Below, piece after piece: positions 43,801 through 56,703 of a stretch of 64,000 bases of DNA. The stretch is from the NCBI GenBank assembly GCA_020744225.1, contig JAGMWG010000008.1, positions 1,302,001 through 1,366,000 of the forward strand, in the 5' to 3' direction. Positions within the stretch are counted from its first letter, which is position 1. The number at the start of each line of letters is the position of its first letter. The position numbers were made by a program, and so were the translations under genes. The notes beneath the pieces are model-generated. The model was not told the origin of the DNA, did no database searches, and saw only the letters and a program-made list of their open reading frames with translations. Source of the DNA: Paraphoma chrysanthemicola (lineage: Eukaryota; Ascomycota; Dothideomycetes; Pleosporales; Phaeosphaeriaceae).

Positions 43801-46209
43801 GTGTTGGTTGTGCGCATTTGGCGCTTTGTCGTTGGTACGGATCTTATGGAATGCTCCGGACCGGTCGACGAGTCCATTTCGCACTGGAATTGTCCAGCCC
43901 GGTGTCTCTGCTATGTGCCGGGTCCTGGTGGGATCACACGAGCGCGTCGTCAAAGAACTATCACGAGTCTGCCACAGCATGTCTTTCTGCTCCGGATTTG
44001 CCCGTCAGGACCCTTTCTTGTCGTTGCAGCTTTCATCTTCTTGCTTGAAAAGCAGAAAGTAAATTGAATGAGGACACAATGATCTGGGCCTACATTCTCT
44101 CCGGTTGCGGAATTCATTTTCGCTGCGAAACCGTGGAGTGCGACTGTATTGAGATAGATAGCTGTCGTGCCGCAAGACGAAATTAGCTTTATGAGTTCGA
44201 GATGTTTCCAGTCGCGGCCGTCTGAGTTGTTGTGTAAGGGACAGCAACCCAGGACGCGCCAAGAGTTTAGTCCATGACATCCCCACGCTGAGCGACGCTA
44301 TATATTGGGGTATTTGGACCGAGAGCGAGTTAGGAGTTTTACACTCTCTTCGTATAACAATGATTTTTCAGCTGTGACTTCGGCACTGCGCGCAGCGGAG
44401 CGTCGCGTCCCTGTGTAGCGAAACATCGGACGGTCACTCTTGTTACAGGGGTCCACACTAACTTAGTTAGCGCGTGCTTGGCCTCGAGCACGTCCGGTCT
44501 TTTTGAGCAGCGAGGTTTAGCTTGCAGCTGTTGGAGTTGCGCGGTGCAACGAAGCAGGCTATCGAGCACCACCACTTTGTTGTACCGCATGCGGGCATTA
44601 GGATACGATACGTAGTAGCATGGACTCGAGTTCCCCGCTGCGCTACATCGCCGCCAACATCGTCAACTTTACGGCACCACTCCGGTCCAGCCTATAGTCC
44701 AAGAAGGGACACTTTCGAACTCCACTAATCCATTCTAACAACATCAACAACCTATATGGCGAATCCGTACTTGCTGTCTTCTATCCGACGCTATCATAGC
44801 AAGAAGACTGGGCAGTGAGGCATCCGTTTTTCCATACCAACACATCGAATCTTCGTTTCAGACACATCACACTCTTTCACGTACCCATCTACGATCGGCT
44901 TTTGCACCCTGGCGAAAAGCCCCATCATTCGTTATCGGCGCAGTCTGGATCGGCGACATGTGTATTTGCATACGAAACCTCTACCTGCGCAGAGGTCTGC
45001 TGTGAATACACAAGTCGAACAACGATCCCAATAACGCAAAGGCTGGCAATCACTACACACACGAAGTCCAGAGCGGAGCTTGCTTTTAGGCGCTATTGGA
45101 AACAAGCCCGCTCATGGCTGCCTTTCAGGAAGGCTATTCCATGCTTACTGGTGTGCTTCTGCTGCTCGCAAATACCACCCCTCCCACTCCAACTTCCGAG
45201 CGCGTTCTCTTCTCATTCGGCTCCTCGACACGCTACGACATAAGAAGCTTTATGGACTATACACTCTCCGCAAAACAAAGACTGGGTTGAGACCTTGTAT
45301 ACAGCTCTACCGCTTGAGGAACAGATCTCGCGGCTTTTGTCACCATGCGACACTGGTTTCGATCAAGATCCCATTAGGCCTCTCCAGGTGAAGGAGGTTA
45401 TTGGTAAAAGCGCTTGCAGACTGGATTTTACCCCCACTCTGCAATATTCTGTTATAGCGCTTCATACATCTCAATCCTGCGATACCCCGACCTTTCGAAC
45501 AACCTTCTACTTGCTTCGGCTCAGAACACGGATGCCGCGGATGACGGCAATGCGTCACTCGGTGACAATTTGCCTACGCCATCCGTCCTGAGCGAGGCAC
45601 CGCGCTGAACTTCCAATTGCGTCCATATGGAGTACTGTCAATAAGCCGTGCGCGCACCTTCACCCGGAACGGCATTACGACGCACGATTGCAAGGATTCG
45701 ACGCCTCTTAAACTCCTTGTATCCTCGATACAGCTGGTACAGGACATCTCTAGGAAAGTGCAAGCTCGGGGGTAATGCGCTGGTTAATTCCAGATGCGTT
45801 CCCGAGCACTGCTTCTTCAGAGCTGCTGCCATATGTCTAGCACGACAAGCTTTCTTATCGCCACCATGCGTGCGATGCTCATGAAAGAGCAATTCAACAA
45901 CATCTACATGTTTCCGGCAAAACCAAAAATCTCAATACCCCGCCATTGACGATGCAGCGCCTAGCAACCAGCGACCCCGCTATTGTTGACACCCGCCTTC
46001 ACTTTGGCAAGAACGGTCTGCGCTAAGACTTATCGAGTCTAGCTCCTCCAAACTCGTCCTCACCCTCTCACTCACCTCCACAATATCAATCACGAGAAAA
46101 CTTTTCAACTGTCCGCTACCTTACCTCACCACAAACTCCCACTCCCGACAGACCCAGTCTTGCTCACATCGTCTCCTAATCACAACCGGCACTCGCGATA
46201 ATCCTCACA

Positions 46210-49200
46210 ATGGATCAGATCGACGAGTACATCAAGAACGCCCGCGGCACTCGCCGAGCTCAGGTCGAGCATCACCTAGTCAAAGGCACTGCCTCGCTCT
46301 TCCCCGAGAAGGATCCCGATGCCGAAGAATCTACCGCTTTCGGAGAGCGCCCGCAGCGTTTCGGAGATGCGACTTTAGCCAAAGTCGACTTCTTGACCTT
46401 GCCCGCAATGGTCGCGTATCAAGTTCCCGGCAACACTCAAGGCTTCGAACGCGCCCGCAAGACCAAGTTGCCCTTCATCAACGACCCGCACATGCTGTTC
46501 ACACAGTACGAGCTCGAAGACCTTACTAAGCGCCTCTCACTTGTCGCACCACCCGCCGCCGAAGCTTATTACCTCCCCGATATCAAGGATTTCAAGGCTA
46601 TTCTCGGCAGCGATAGTCTAGAGGTCGGTCGTGAGGACGCCTTGGACATAGACCGATCAACATTCGGAGGACCTTCGCGCAAGCGTGCATCATCTCTCCC
46701 CGCCTGCGTCGATCGTAGCTCTGTCGATATGAGCCATCGCGAAGAAGTCATCGAGGATTTCCGAAAACTAGCAGCAGTTCACGTCGCAGAGCACGCACTT
46801 ACTCAAGACGGCAAGCAGCTTTTCAAGCCTTCCAATGAAGATGTTCTCCGCGAGTTCTACAAACTATGTCTCTTTCACCCGGTCATCAAGGTTGAAGGTG
46901 CTCGCGTCAAGAACATCAAGATGATCCATCGTCACTTGCGCTACTCGTGTCGGTGGGACATCAGCCAGCGTCGTACAGAGCGCCTGCTTCTCAATGCCAT
47001 CTCGATCGTATCGGCGGGCTCTATCCCCATCACCGAGAAAGATCTTGAAGAGCAGGAGCAGCTCATTCAAGATCTCGGACTAGTTGCAGAGCTTCCTACT
47101 TTGGCTGCGCGGCAAGAGAAGGAAGAAAAGGGAGACAAGAAAGACAAGTTCCCTTCTAAGAAAGAAGTGAAGCAGCGTGCGCGTCGCTCATACCGTTCCA
47201 CTGGCAAGAAGAACTTCCATGAGTCCTTCTTAGAGGAGTCTGAGAAGGAGCGCGTCCAAGTTGAAGACACTCGAATCCTCCTCACTTTCCGCCTCGACCC
47301 TCGTATCAAGTCAGAGTTTAAGATGCGATACACCTTCAACTTCATCGATCCTGCTGTCGCTCCAAAGCAACCTCGCCACGTTTCCGAAGTCAAACTCACG
47401 TATCGGAACGCTCGCGAAGCCGGCGACATCCCTGCAGATGATAAAGATACCGAGGATATCTACCATGACTGTCACCAAGTTCTGGATGTGACAGCCTCTT
47501 CCTACGACTCGCTCCTCAAGATTCTCTTCGGCCACAATCAAGACGAGCCCACATATTTCACGGCGTTGCGCAATAGCGTCAAAGAGAGTGGTCACAAGCT
47601 CTATCTCATTTGCATGCCCATGAACGAACAGCCGTATACCACCAACGTGTTCAATCTTCGCAATGACATGCCCGTGGATCACTCTGACCTTTCCATTGCT
47701 CTCCGTCAGAAGCCACGCGTATTCATGCTCGTGCGCGGCTCCGATCTCGATGAGAAGACACTTGCAATCATCGAGGAGTTTACGCATCTTGCACACTTTG
47801 ATCCTACGTCAGATTTCTTCGACAACCCACATCAGCGCATTCTCAACAACAGCGCTGTGAAAGGCATGTCAGAATTGCCAAAATTCTCGACCACGGCGCT
47901 TCACTCCTTCGAGACGTATGAGGAGTTCGAACTTCATACTGGAATGGCGCAACTCATCGAGCATCGCTTTAGCGCTGGTGAGCACACATACACTGGTCGT
48001 GCGGCCTGCATTCCAATGCCGAAGTCGTACAACGCCCAGTTCAAGTTGCCCATGGTGTACGTCGTAACCTTCTCGATGGACAAGGCCTCTCGCAAGCTTC
48101 CGGCTCTTCTAGAAGGCGCTGCTGTCCATGTAGACTTTTCTAAGGACCCCAACGTCACCGGTCAGACTTGGTTTGGTAAAGTGATGCCCAACACTTCAGC
48201 CACGAGCATGGGCTCCATCACTATTTATGTTCATCGACCTGTGCAAGACAACGAGCTGTTAGATTCCAATTCCTATTCGCGTCTGACCTCTCGGTTGGTC
48301 GACCAGATGTCGCCTGCCGAGACTCAACAGTGGGCTGGTCAGCAGAAGCTTCCCATCAAAGTCCTTACCGACAACGACACGAAAGAGATGAAGCGCGTCG
48401 CAAACAACTACGCTCGGATGGTCATCCCAGATCATCTTGTTAGCAAGAATATTCTCAAGGCTGAATTGCTCGGGCGCAACCGTCAATTGCTTACTTGCAA
48501 CGACCATCGCAACTATACGCAGACCTCATTGTACGATGGTATCAACGACCCGTTACTTCCACAAGCCAAATTATATGTACACGGTCGACTTCTCCCGCAT
48601 CAAGATGAGGCTGTCACGGGTTGGGAAGACAACGGCATTTATGAGCGACTGGCCGTTCTCATTGGCCCATCAGGCTCAGGCAAGACTACCGCCATTGATG
48701 AGGCCATTTTGCCATATCTACTTGAGACCGAGATGACTGAGGAAGAGGCGAATGCGATCGATCAACAGTTATACGAGCATTTTCAGATCAAGGAAGAGGC
48801 CCGCAATCGTCGTCTAGCGAAAAAGGCTGGTGAAGCCAACAACGACGACGCGAGGACTGACGGTGACTGGGAGAAGCGCGAGGTACCCACGCTGTCAGAT
48901 GCCGAGATGGAAGGTCTCCTGCAACAGCGTGCCACTGTCTATAAGCGTCCGGGTGCAATCACTATCTGCGCCATGCAGAATGAAACCGTCGATAAACAGT
49001 ATCTCGGGTTCAAGAAGCGTGCGAACGACTTCGCACAAGCTATGGGTCTTCCTGTCTTCCTGGGCGTTCGTGTTTACTCAGAGTATTCTGAGCTGAATGC
49101 TGTCCTTGCGATGCTGCGACCAAACTACTCATTCGAGCCAGATGACACCGCGTTCTTTCTCAACAACACTAACGCTGATCATCTCGGACCTGTAAACAAG

Positions 49201-52200
49201 AATTTGCTCAGCACGTACCTAAAGGCTACTCAAGGCAGCGAATTCGAAGGCATCAAGGACAAGCGCTTCACTCTGATTAGAGATTCAATGGCCTATAACA
49301 TCATGATGCTAGCGCAAGTTCCTGGATTTCCTCCCTCGCCAGCCTTGCAAGCTTCGTTCTCTGCGCAGGAACTTAGTGAAGCTGCTGCAGAGACTCGCGA
49401 TCTAGTTCTAGCACAGCGTGACTGGATTACCGACGGTGAGCTTTCATCAGAAGCAGCAGCTAGAGCAAAGAAGGCTGCTTTAGTCGCATACCGAATTATC
49501 CTTAGGCGCGCAGCTTATGTTGTCACCACGCTTTCAACCGCAACCTCCAACGGCTTCAATGTCTTTCGACATGCGACTGCCCTCGTTTGCGAAGAGTCCG
49601 GCCGCGCAAGCGATGCTGATATGGTCGGTATCTTCTCACAGTACCCTTTCGTTAAGGTACGCGTCCTGAGCGGTGATCCTAAGCAATTGCCGCCCATGAT
49701 GTTTGGCAACGAGCTGGAGAACAATTTCTACACCCAAGGTTCTCTGTCATTGCTGGCTCGCCTGTTCACTACCGGCTTCTCCGTGCCTATGCTACAGCTT
49801 TCTTCACGATTCAAGAATCCACTCTTGTTAGAAGTCTGCCGCATAGCCAATGACGCTCCGACATTAGCACCGGTCGCGGGTTCATTCGATCATGTCGCTA
49901 CGGCAGAAGCTGCGCAGATCATGAAAGCCATTTGGAAGGTCAATTCTCCAGCCGTCTTCATCAATGTCGTTGGTTCAACCATCCAGCAGTCGGCGACCGA
50001 ATCTGCATTCAATATCGAATGTGTCATCACAGCTATGCATAGCATCGAGTCGCGCCTGAATCGTGGTGTCCTAGGCAAACATATCTCCTATATAACTCCT
50101 TACAACGCGCAGTTGCACGTTGCACAAGTTATGCGAGAACATGCCCGTCAGGACGCTGTGCAAGCCCGTAATTCCAGCCTTGCTGAGCAGTGGTCTGACG
50201 TCGTCATGAGCACCATCGACTCGTACATGGGCTGTGACAACGACTATGTCATCTTAGATTACGCCGCGCATGTTGGATTTGCTTTCGATTTGCCCCGCTT
50301 CCTCGTCGCAAACACTCGCGCACGCTTGTCTGCTGAATACATTGGAGACACGGAGAAATTCACGCGCCCAACGTCTGGTATCAAGGCATGGCACCCCGTG
50401 CGCTCTATCATCCGCACGCTCAATAATGTGGGTGCAATTGTCCGCGTCGAGGCCGCGCAGCGACAGAAATTTAGCCAATATGGTGCTGCACTGGAAGGTT
50501 TGGGCCTCGAGACGGAAGGCAAGCGCGGAATCCGTCTCCCTGCTAATACTGTTTTGGGTGCAAGCAAGCCTCGTACTACGACACATCTCGAAGAGGATGA
50601 TACCCTTCTCTCTGAGGAGGATCAACATATCTCGCACACTCTCGAAGTTCTGAGAAAGCAGTAGGAAGAGCTCATTGCCGGCCTAGATCCTTATGACGAC
50701 GAAGGCCGTGAGTATAGCGATGAAGACGATGGTGCTAACGAAGAGGGAGCTGGTGAGACCTCCTGGGATACCCATGATACTCAGGAGCAATTGTTTACGT
50801 CAAACAATGGATTTGAGCAACAGCCTTTCACCAAGCAAGACGAGTTTTCCACCAACACCTGGGCAACACAGGAAAACACTGGCGACACTTCAAATAGTCA
50901 GCAGAACCCTGGTACCTTTGGCGAAGATTCTTGGAATGATCAGACCTCTGGTAATCAACAAGCTAGTCACAGCGACACTTGGGGAACTCAGCAGCAACCC
51001 GATATCTCCAGTGGGGATTCTGTGAATGCTCAGACCACTAGCGATCAACAGTTCAACCAGGGCGACAATTGGGATAACCAGCAAGATGAGTCTGACTTGA
51101 AGGGCAAGGGCAAGAGCAAGGCTACTTTCATCAACCCAGACGTGGACAGCACTGCCAACAAAGGAAAGGCTAAGGTCTCCTTCATCACTCCTAACGATGC
51201 GCATAAGGTCTTTGACGATGAAGAAGAAGCTGCTAGCAACGCTGAGTTCGCAAAAGATTTGGCGATGGCAAAACAGTTTTCTCTTGCTTCCCTAATTGGT
51301 GACGAAGTCTTCGAAGAATCTTCGACTCTGGTTGGGCCGTCAGCGTCGAAGCCGTCGCCGCTCCTCTCCGCAGACCTGAAAGCACCAGCAACTGAAGAGA
51401 AGCACGAGAATAAGATTCCGCCAAAGGTTAAGCTGTTCAGCATGAAGTCGCATTCGACGAAGGACCTAATCGATATCTTCAACAAGAAGGTCACCACTTC
51501 ACCCTCGCCTAATGTCGAGACTGCACCTCCGTCCATCATCCTTCCGAAATCTCCGCCGTCCGCCGTTCCAGAGTCTTCTTCACCTGGTACCACTGCAGAT
51601 CCTTCATCTGTCATGCCTGCACGCGATATAGATAATGAGGGAGTTACTTCATCATCGCAGCAGCCTTCTAGATCTGCATCTCCTTCACAGCCGTCCGCCA
51701 ACTCAGACCACGATTTTGTCGACCCATATGAGCATCAACTTGGTGGCCAGGATCTACTCGCAAGCTATACTCGCTCTGCGGCAGACAGCAACAACGGAAG
51801 CGCCTACAAGGATACGGTAAAGGACGACTCTGTATTCATCAAGCTTTCAGAAGAGTGGCAGGGCGCGGTCTACTTCCTCGTATGTGCCTACGATATCAGC
51901 GTCGATCTTGCCATGCAGTTCCTCACTTTCCACAATCGCATCCACGAAGGTTCTGAGGGCGCTGACAAACATCTTGCCATCCTGCACCTTCACATCCAAT
52001 ATCCAGGTCTTGGTTGGGAGGGTTATGAATATGTTCTCAAGGAGTGCGGCAACTATGCAGATGCGCGATCAGCTCTGGAGCACGGAACCGTCACAATTCC
52101 TGCTACAGTGTATGATCGCGACCTATCTCAGGTTTCTATCGGAAACCTTCCCGGAGAGACCACCGATGCGGAGAAAGATAACCCTTGGGGAGGCGACAAC

Positions 52201-52275
52201 GGTGGCTGGGGCTCTGGCGGTGGTCCTAGCGGCACCGATGCGTCGCAAGGTGATCTGTGGACTTCTACCTGGTAA
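46210..52275 (+). CDS. Large superfamily 1 (UPF1-like) RNA/DNA helicase
   Basis: First frame runs 46210-50664 (1484 codons) to TAG. The same frame is open again to 52275. A 57-nt intron at 50661-50717 (GTAGGA ... TTATGAC ... GTATAG) would remove the TAG and keep frame, giving about 2002 residues. Helicase motifs: Walker A GPSGSGKTT (about 819-827), Walker B variant VCEESGR (about 1126-1132), motif III VLSGDPKQLPP (about 1152-1162), LQLSSRF, STIDSYMGCDNDYVILD (motif V) and FLVANTRAR (motif VI). The Walker B has EE rather than DE. The part after 50718 is a long disordered Gln/Asn/Ser/Asp-rich region, then a small helical domain (SEEWQGAVYFLVCAYDISVDLAMQFL) and a Gly/Trp-rich end (NPWGGDNGGWGSGGG). 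Substrate and pathway are unknown. The split could instead be a true nonsense mutation. Confidence 0.82.
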
Positions 52276-52686
52276 AGTGATTGCACAAGCATCACGGAGG
52301 ATATTGGGAAAGCGATGGATGGTACTTTTACTTAGGAGGTTTCTACAGTTTCTGGATAATGCACAGATGCTTTAGTGGAATATCGAATGGAGTTTCGAAT
52401 GGGATCAGGGTGGGCTCGGTACCTACACTACTTCCGTAGATAGCAGCAGGTAGAGCTTTCAGCTACTGCAAATCAGACTACGGTACTACCACCAATTTGG
52501 TGCTTTTGCGCGTGTTGCACTGTCACGTGTGCATACCCTTTCCCACCACCTCTCCATGCTATCCTCGTTACGACTTATAGCTTATCCTCCTCCCTCTGGC
52601 TCACGAAAAAGGCCAACCAATAATCATTGTTAGGTCATGTCAAGGAAGATATGCATGGGTATAATTTGAGCTAAGGGATCTGGATA
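52276..52686. other. Convergent 3' flanks
   Basis: 411 bp between the 3' ends of the helicase and the NIPA gene. No gene seen. Confidence 0.6.
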
Positions 52687-54541
52687 TCATGTCTCCTCTT
52701 CATCATCTCTACTGTCGTTGTCATCTCGCCATCGCTTCCGCCACCACTTGAGCTTGAACCAGTCGCCTAGGGCGTCCTCGCTCTTGCTGCTTCTGTGGCC
52801 AAAACCCCATGACCCGCGCTTCTGGTTGATTGTATCGACATCGTCAGGGTCCGACTGCTCCCCGTCGTCTGGATCGGGGTGGTCTAGTAGTGCCGACGAG
52901 CTGTCGACTGGTCTCTTGCCCTGTGATACGCTGCGGCTCCGCTGGCTTCCCCCACTTAGCCCTTCAAACCACGAGCGTCTGCGCATCTGATTCAGCCAGG
53001 CAGATTGTGTATTCCTCCGTCTTGCGGGTAAGGTGCCAGATCGTGGCCTTCTTTCTAGATCGGCAGATCGTCGTGCAGGCGAGGGCAAAGAGTCGCGATC
53101 GTTGAGTTCAGCCCATATTTCATCAGTCTCCTCTGATATAGTCATGCGCCGCCTTCTCGGCGGTCGTCGCGGGGACGGACTTGCGCGTTCGTTGCTCTGC
53201 TGTGTTTCCAAAACTGGTCGTTTTCGTGGGCGTGTGGTGACAGTGAGTGCCGGCCCAGTTCCTGCTCGCTGGAGCAAGGGTGTCCTTTCGTCAATTGACC
53301 TGCGCTTGGCTTGCTCGTCGAGCGAGCCGTGCAGACCTGGTGCCTCTTCATCAATGTCGACCGGATCCTCAGGCTCATCCATGATATGACCATGCACCAA
53401 GCCAATGCCAGGCTGCAAGACAGTCTGCGGCAGAGGTACCCTGCCCATGTGCTTCGTCGCAACGGGCGAACTTGGCTCATCATCGGCATCCTCCAGTCGC
53501 CAGCTCAAGCATACGACCCCTGCTAGCAGAATAACCGTCCCCAGCGCAATAAGTCCTGCATGCAGTCCTGATAATCTGCTGCTTTGGTGGAAATAGATGA
53601 GCCCGTCCACAATGGCGATGATGTTGTAGACACAAAACACAAGTGGATAGAGCACGCTGGTGCTGACAAGCTTGAGCCCGCGGTGCATGTAGTAAAGCTG
53701 AGTAAGGGCAAAGACGACAAGGCCAATCAAGATCATCCACGATTGCCAGCGGTTGAACTGGTTGTGTCGGTCCACGATGGTGCGGACGAGCAGTTCCACG
53801 GCGCTTTTTGCGATGAGGAGCGAATGCGCTGAGAGTATGCCACTTACGCAGCCAAAGAGCATGCCCCGTAGCAGCCGGAGTCGGGGTGTGGAGCGTGGAT
53901 ATAGACGCTTCAGGAACCAAGTCGCAATTACGAAGAGGATAACGATAAAGAGAGTGGTGAACATCCATGCTAGAAAGTGCTTCCGTCCGAGCAGGATAAG
54001 CAGCTGGTCTAGGTTGTGCGAGGGTTCCGAAATGGCGCCGAAGAGTGCTATGAGCAGTGCGCCAATGGCGACGAGCATTGTACCGATAAAAGAGTAGCGC
54101 GTAAACGGTTCGTTGAGGATTATGGAGGCGCATATCGAGTTGAAGACGAGGCCGGAAGCCTGCAGGGTGGAGAGGACGGGGAGCGGCAGGGTGGTGATTT
54201 GGATGGTGCTGCCGACAATGTTTGCCACGACGAACATGAGCATGCCCAGCTACTGAAATTAGTACAGCGTGAGGATAGAGGGGGGTGTGTTGCATCGCAC
54301 CTGCCATCTCCGCCGCTTGTACGGGGGCCGTCGGTCATAGTCGTCCTCCTTCTCTTCCTCGAGCAGATGCGACTTCCGCTGCAGCGTGAGGCCGATGCTC
54401 TGCACGCTGGTGGAGACGAGGCCCACGATTACTCCGAGCTGCGTACATGTGGTCAGCGCCATGTCCTTCGGAGGACGTCCTCTTTCGCCATGCGTTAGGG
54501 GCACTCACAGCAATGCTGGCGCCCGCCGAGAGTTCCACCAT
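52687..54541 (-). CDS. NIPA-type magnesium transporter / DMT-fold membrane protein
   Basis: Exons 54541-54509, 54438-54301 and 54249-52687 with introns of 70 nt (GTGAGT ... GTACGCAG) and 51 nt (GTGCGA ... TACTAATTTCAGTAG) give 577 residues. The start MVELSAGASIA-LGVIVGLVSTSVQSIGLTLQRKSH is the typical first helix of PF05653 proteins. Eight to nine membrane segments follow to about residue 320, including VVANIVGSTIQITTLPLPVLSTLQASGLVFNSICA and ILNEPFTRYSFIGTMLVAIGALLIALFG. The last ~250 residues are a cytosolic Ser/Arg/Asp-rich tail, long for the family. Mg2+ transport is inferred from animal NIPA relatives. Its start is 562 bp from that of V-ATPase subunit E, on the opposite strand. Confidence 0.9.
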
Positions 54542-55103
54542 GTTGGCTGCGGCTGTTTGCTGCTATGAGCTCGTGCTACCTGTACTGCGAGCGCATGCTG
54601 TGACGGGAGGCAAGAATATATGCGCGGGCGGTGTGGGCGGTGAAGGACAGCGTGGACGTGTGTCTTTCGTGTGTCGGCCTCAAACGTCACACTATGTCGA
54701 TGATGGAGGTCACACGTCTAGGAAGTGCAGCCGAGGCGGCGGAGGCAGGGATCAGCAGGCCGGATGACGGTGCGAGCGGCGCGCCACAGCAGATGCTTGG
54801 TCGAGTTGTATATGTGCAGGAAATGGGCGAGAGGAAATGTTCATGAATGGTTGCTCGCGGCGCATTGGGGCCGAATCGCATACCGCCGCATGCATCAGTC
54901 TACCGCTTACCGCTCAACGTAGTAGTGGCAGGGCATGGCATGGGTACGGGGCGGCAGAACGGTGCTATCGCTAATCGGGCCTCCGAGCTGCAGCGGGCGT
55001 GAACTTCAACACCAGAGCTCCATCGTCATCTGCCATATCTACGCCCACTATACCACTTCGGCCCCTCCACACCACACACCGCCGCTCTCACACCTCCGCC
55101 GCC
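54542..55103. promoter_or_regulatory. Bidirectional promoter between NIPA and V-ATPase E genes
   Basis: 562 bp between divergent starts. Pyrimidine-rich CACACC/CTCC tracts (about 55040-55100) precede the V-ATPase start. No specific site is claimed. Confidence 0.5.
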
Positions 55104-55940
55104 ATGTCGCAAGCACACGCCCTCTCCGACGACCAGGTATGCGCCCTCTTCTCCGCGACAGGCAGCTGCAGAGCTCCCCGCAACTACGTCAACAGCCATT
55201 GCAGCACCAGCTAACCACCCCCGCCATGCCAGGTCGCCGGAGAGCTGAAGAAGATGACGGCCTTCATCCGCCAGGAAGCCATGGAGAAGGCCAACGAAAT
55301 CCGCCTCAAGGCCGACGAAGAGTTCGCAATCGAAAAGTCCAAGCTCGTCCGCCAAGAAACTGCATCCATCGACTCGTCCTATGAGAAGAAGTTCAAGCAG
55401 GCCTCCATGTCGCAGCAAATCACCCGCTCCACCGTCTCCAACAAGTCGCGGTTACGCATCCTGTCCGCCAGGCAAGAGCTGCTCAACCGCCTGTTCGAGG
55501 ACGCCAACAAGAAGCTGGCCGAAGTGAGCAAGGACAAGAAGAAGTACCAGGGTATCTTGAAGAACTTCATCCTCGAGGGCGCATATGCGTTGAGCGAGGA
55601 CAAGCTGCAGGTCAAGGTCAGGAAGGCAGACTACGACTTGACCAAGAAGGCCATTGAGGAGGCACAGAAGGAGTACAAGACCAAGGTCAACAAGGAAGTC
55701 GCCATCACCATTGACGAGAGCGACCCGCTGCCAGAGGGATCGTAAGTGCGGTATCGCTACCACAAAGCGTTTTGGCTAATCATGAGTAGAGCTGGTGGAG
55801 TTATAATCGTGGGCACAGGCGGCAGGATCGACATCAACAACACATTCGAAGAGCGCCTAAAGCTACTCGAGACCCAGGCTCTACCCTCCATCCGAGTGAC
55901 GCTGTTCGGCGAGAACGAAAACAGGAAGTTCCACGACTAA
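55104..55940 (+). CDS. vma4: V-type H+-ATPase subunit E
   Basis: Exons 55104-55136, 55233-55741 and 55790-55940 with introns of 96 nt (GTATGC ... CCATGCCAG) and 48 nt (GTAAGT ... GGCTAATC ... GAGTAG) give 230 residues, the usual length (yeast Vma4 is 233). Subunit E is a peripheral stalk of the vacuolar proton pump, pairing with G and linking V1 to V0. Visible are the N-terminal helix MSQAHALSDDQVAGELKKMTAFIRQEAMEKANEIRLKADEEF, the conserved FILEGAYALSEDKLQVKVRKADYDL region, and the C-terminal GGVIIVGTGGRIDINNTFEERLKLLETQALPSIRVTLFG. An 11-residue first exon is common in fungal vma4 genes. Confidence 0.95.
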
Positions 55941-56703
55941 GACTTCCTGAAGTATTGGTGTGGGTTACCGGTGTTTCCAATATATCGAGTCGAGTAGGCA
56001 GAATCACGCCTCTTGTGGCGAGCACCATATGCGACAGTGTGTAGAATCGGACTCATGCATAGAGCACGCTCCGTGCGGGGTGTGTCGGTTGTAGAGTATT
56101 TGGCTGTTTAGCGCGTCTTGCTGTATACAAATCTCTTTGCGCTTATCAATGACCGATAGGCGTGTCCTTTGCGACTGCCTAGTTTTGTGAGTCCCGTGCT
56201 ATGGTTTCGGTTCAGCGGGGTCGTGACTTCCTTCCCAGTTGCTTATCGAGAAGTAGTTTACTTACACCTTCGAACAGTCACACCTTGCACTCTGCGGCTT
56301 TTCTCACCTCGCCACTATCTCTGTCCATCTTAACTGTCACAGGAAGCAGTCATGTCCCGTTACTTCCATCGCGACTCTTGCACCAACTCAGCACCAGGCT
56401 TCGCTAGAAGTCGTGCCCAGTCGCTTATGTGTGGTACAACGATGTACTCCGGATTTAACAATGTTTTGGCGCCCATTAAATCCTGCATGTGCACCTGAAA
56501 GTCCGGTCAGCCAAATGCCGGTCAACCTAGCGAGCTGAAAGGCCTGCGGCTGAGGGCTGCCACACCTGTCGACCCCACCAAAAGCAACAGCAGTTCGCGC
56601 GATATATTTGAACCCGGTGTCTGTATCATCTGGGGCTCTAAACTCTTCCATCCGGTCCTATTTTTGGAGGAGAATCATCGAGCTCATCCATACATTCATC
56701 AAA
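55941..56703. other. Intergenic; 5' region of HET gene 2
   Basis: 763 bp from the V-ATPase stop to the HET gene ATG. No ORF with domain text. Confidence 0.55.

Larger units (their letters stand above)
31638..46209. other. Gene-poor, repeat-bearing decaying island (14.5 kb)
   Basis: Apart from the items listed separately, I find no intact gene. Many 60-200 codon ORFs overlap on both strands without domains. Several short stretches look like former coding sequence: 33222-33371 (+), 35715-35925 (+), 37978-38340 (+), 39207-39019 (-), 40546-39715 (-), 40647-40817 (+), 42418-41678 (-) and 43980-43389 (-). None can be spliced into a gene I would defend. No transposase, integrase or reverse-transcriptase text was seen on either strand. 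The last 250 bp (about 45950-46209) is C-rich and is the 5' region of the helicase gene. Confidence 0.6.

Noticed and set aside
43435..44067. 210-codon ORF with two strongly hydrophobic stretches, apparently a membrane protein
   Set aside because: The hydrophobic text is the complement of a Lys/Arg-rich minus-strand frame (KRRLTQKLKTKFAIPIRIW). A-rich codons read backwards give Phe/Leu/Val. No start context or homologue-like motif.
31638..46209. Starship, Helitron or LTR retroelement in the island
   Set aside because: No tyrosine recombinase, Rep/helicase of Helitron type, reverse transcriptase, integrase or long terminal repeats could be seen. The SF1 helicase to the right has UPF1-like, not Pif1-like, motifs.
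54120..54338. Cys/Ser-rich small ORF near the NIPA start
   Set aside because: Shadow of NIPA exons 2 and 3 and the intron between them.
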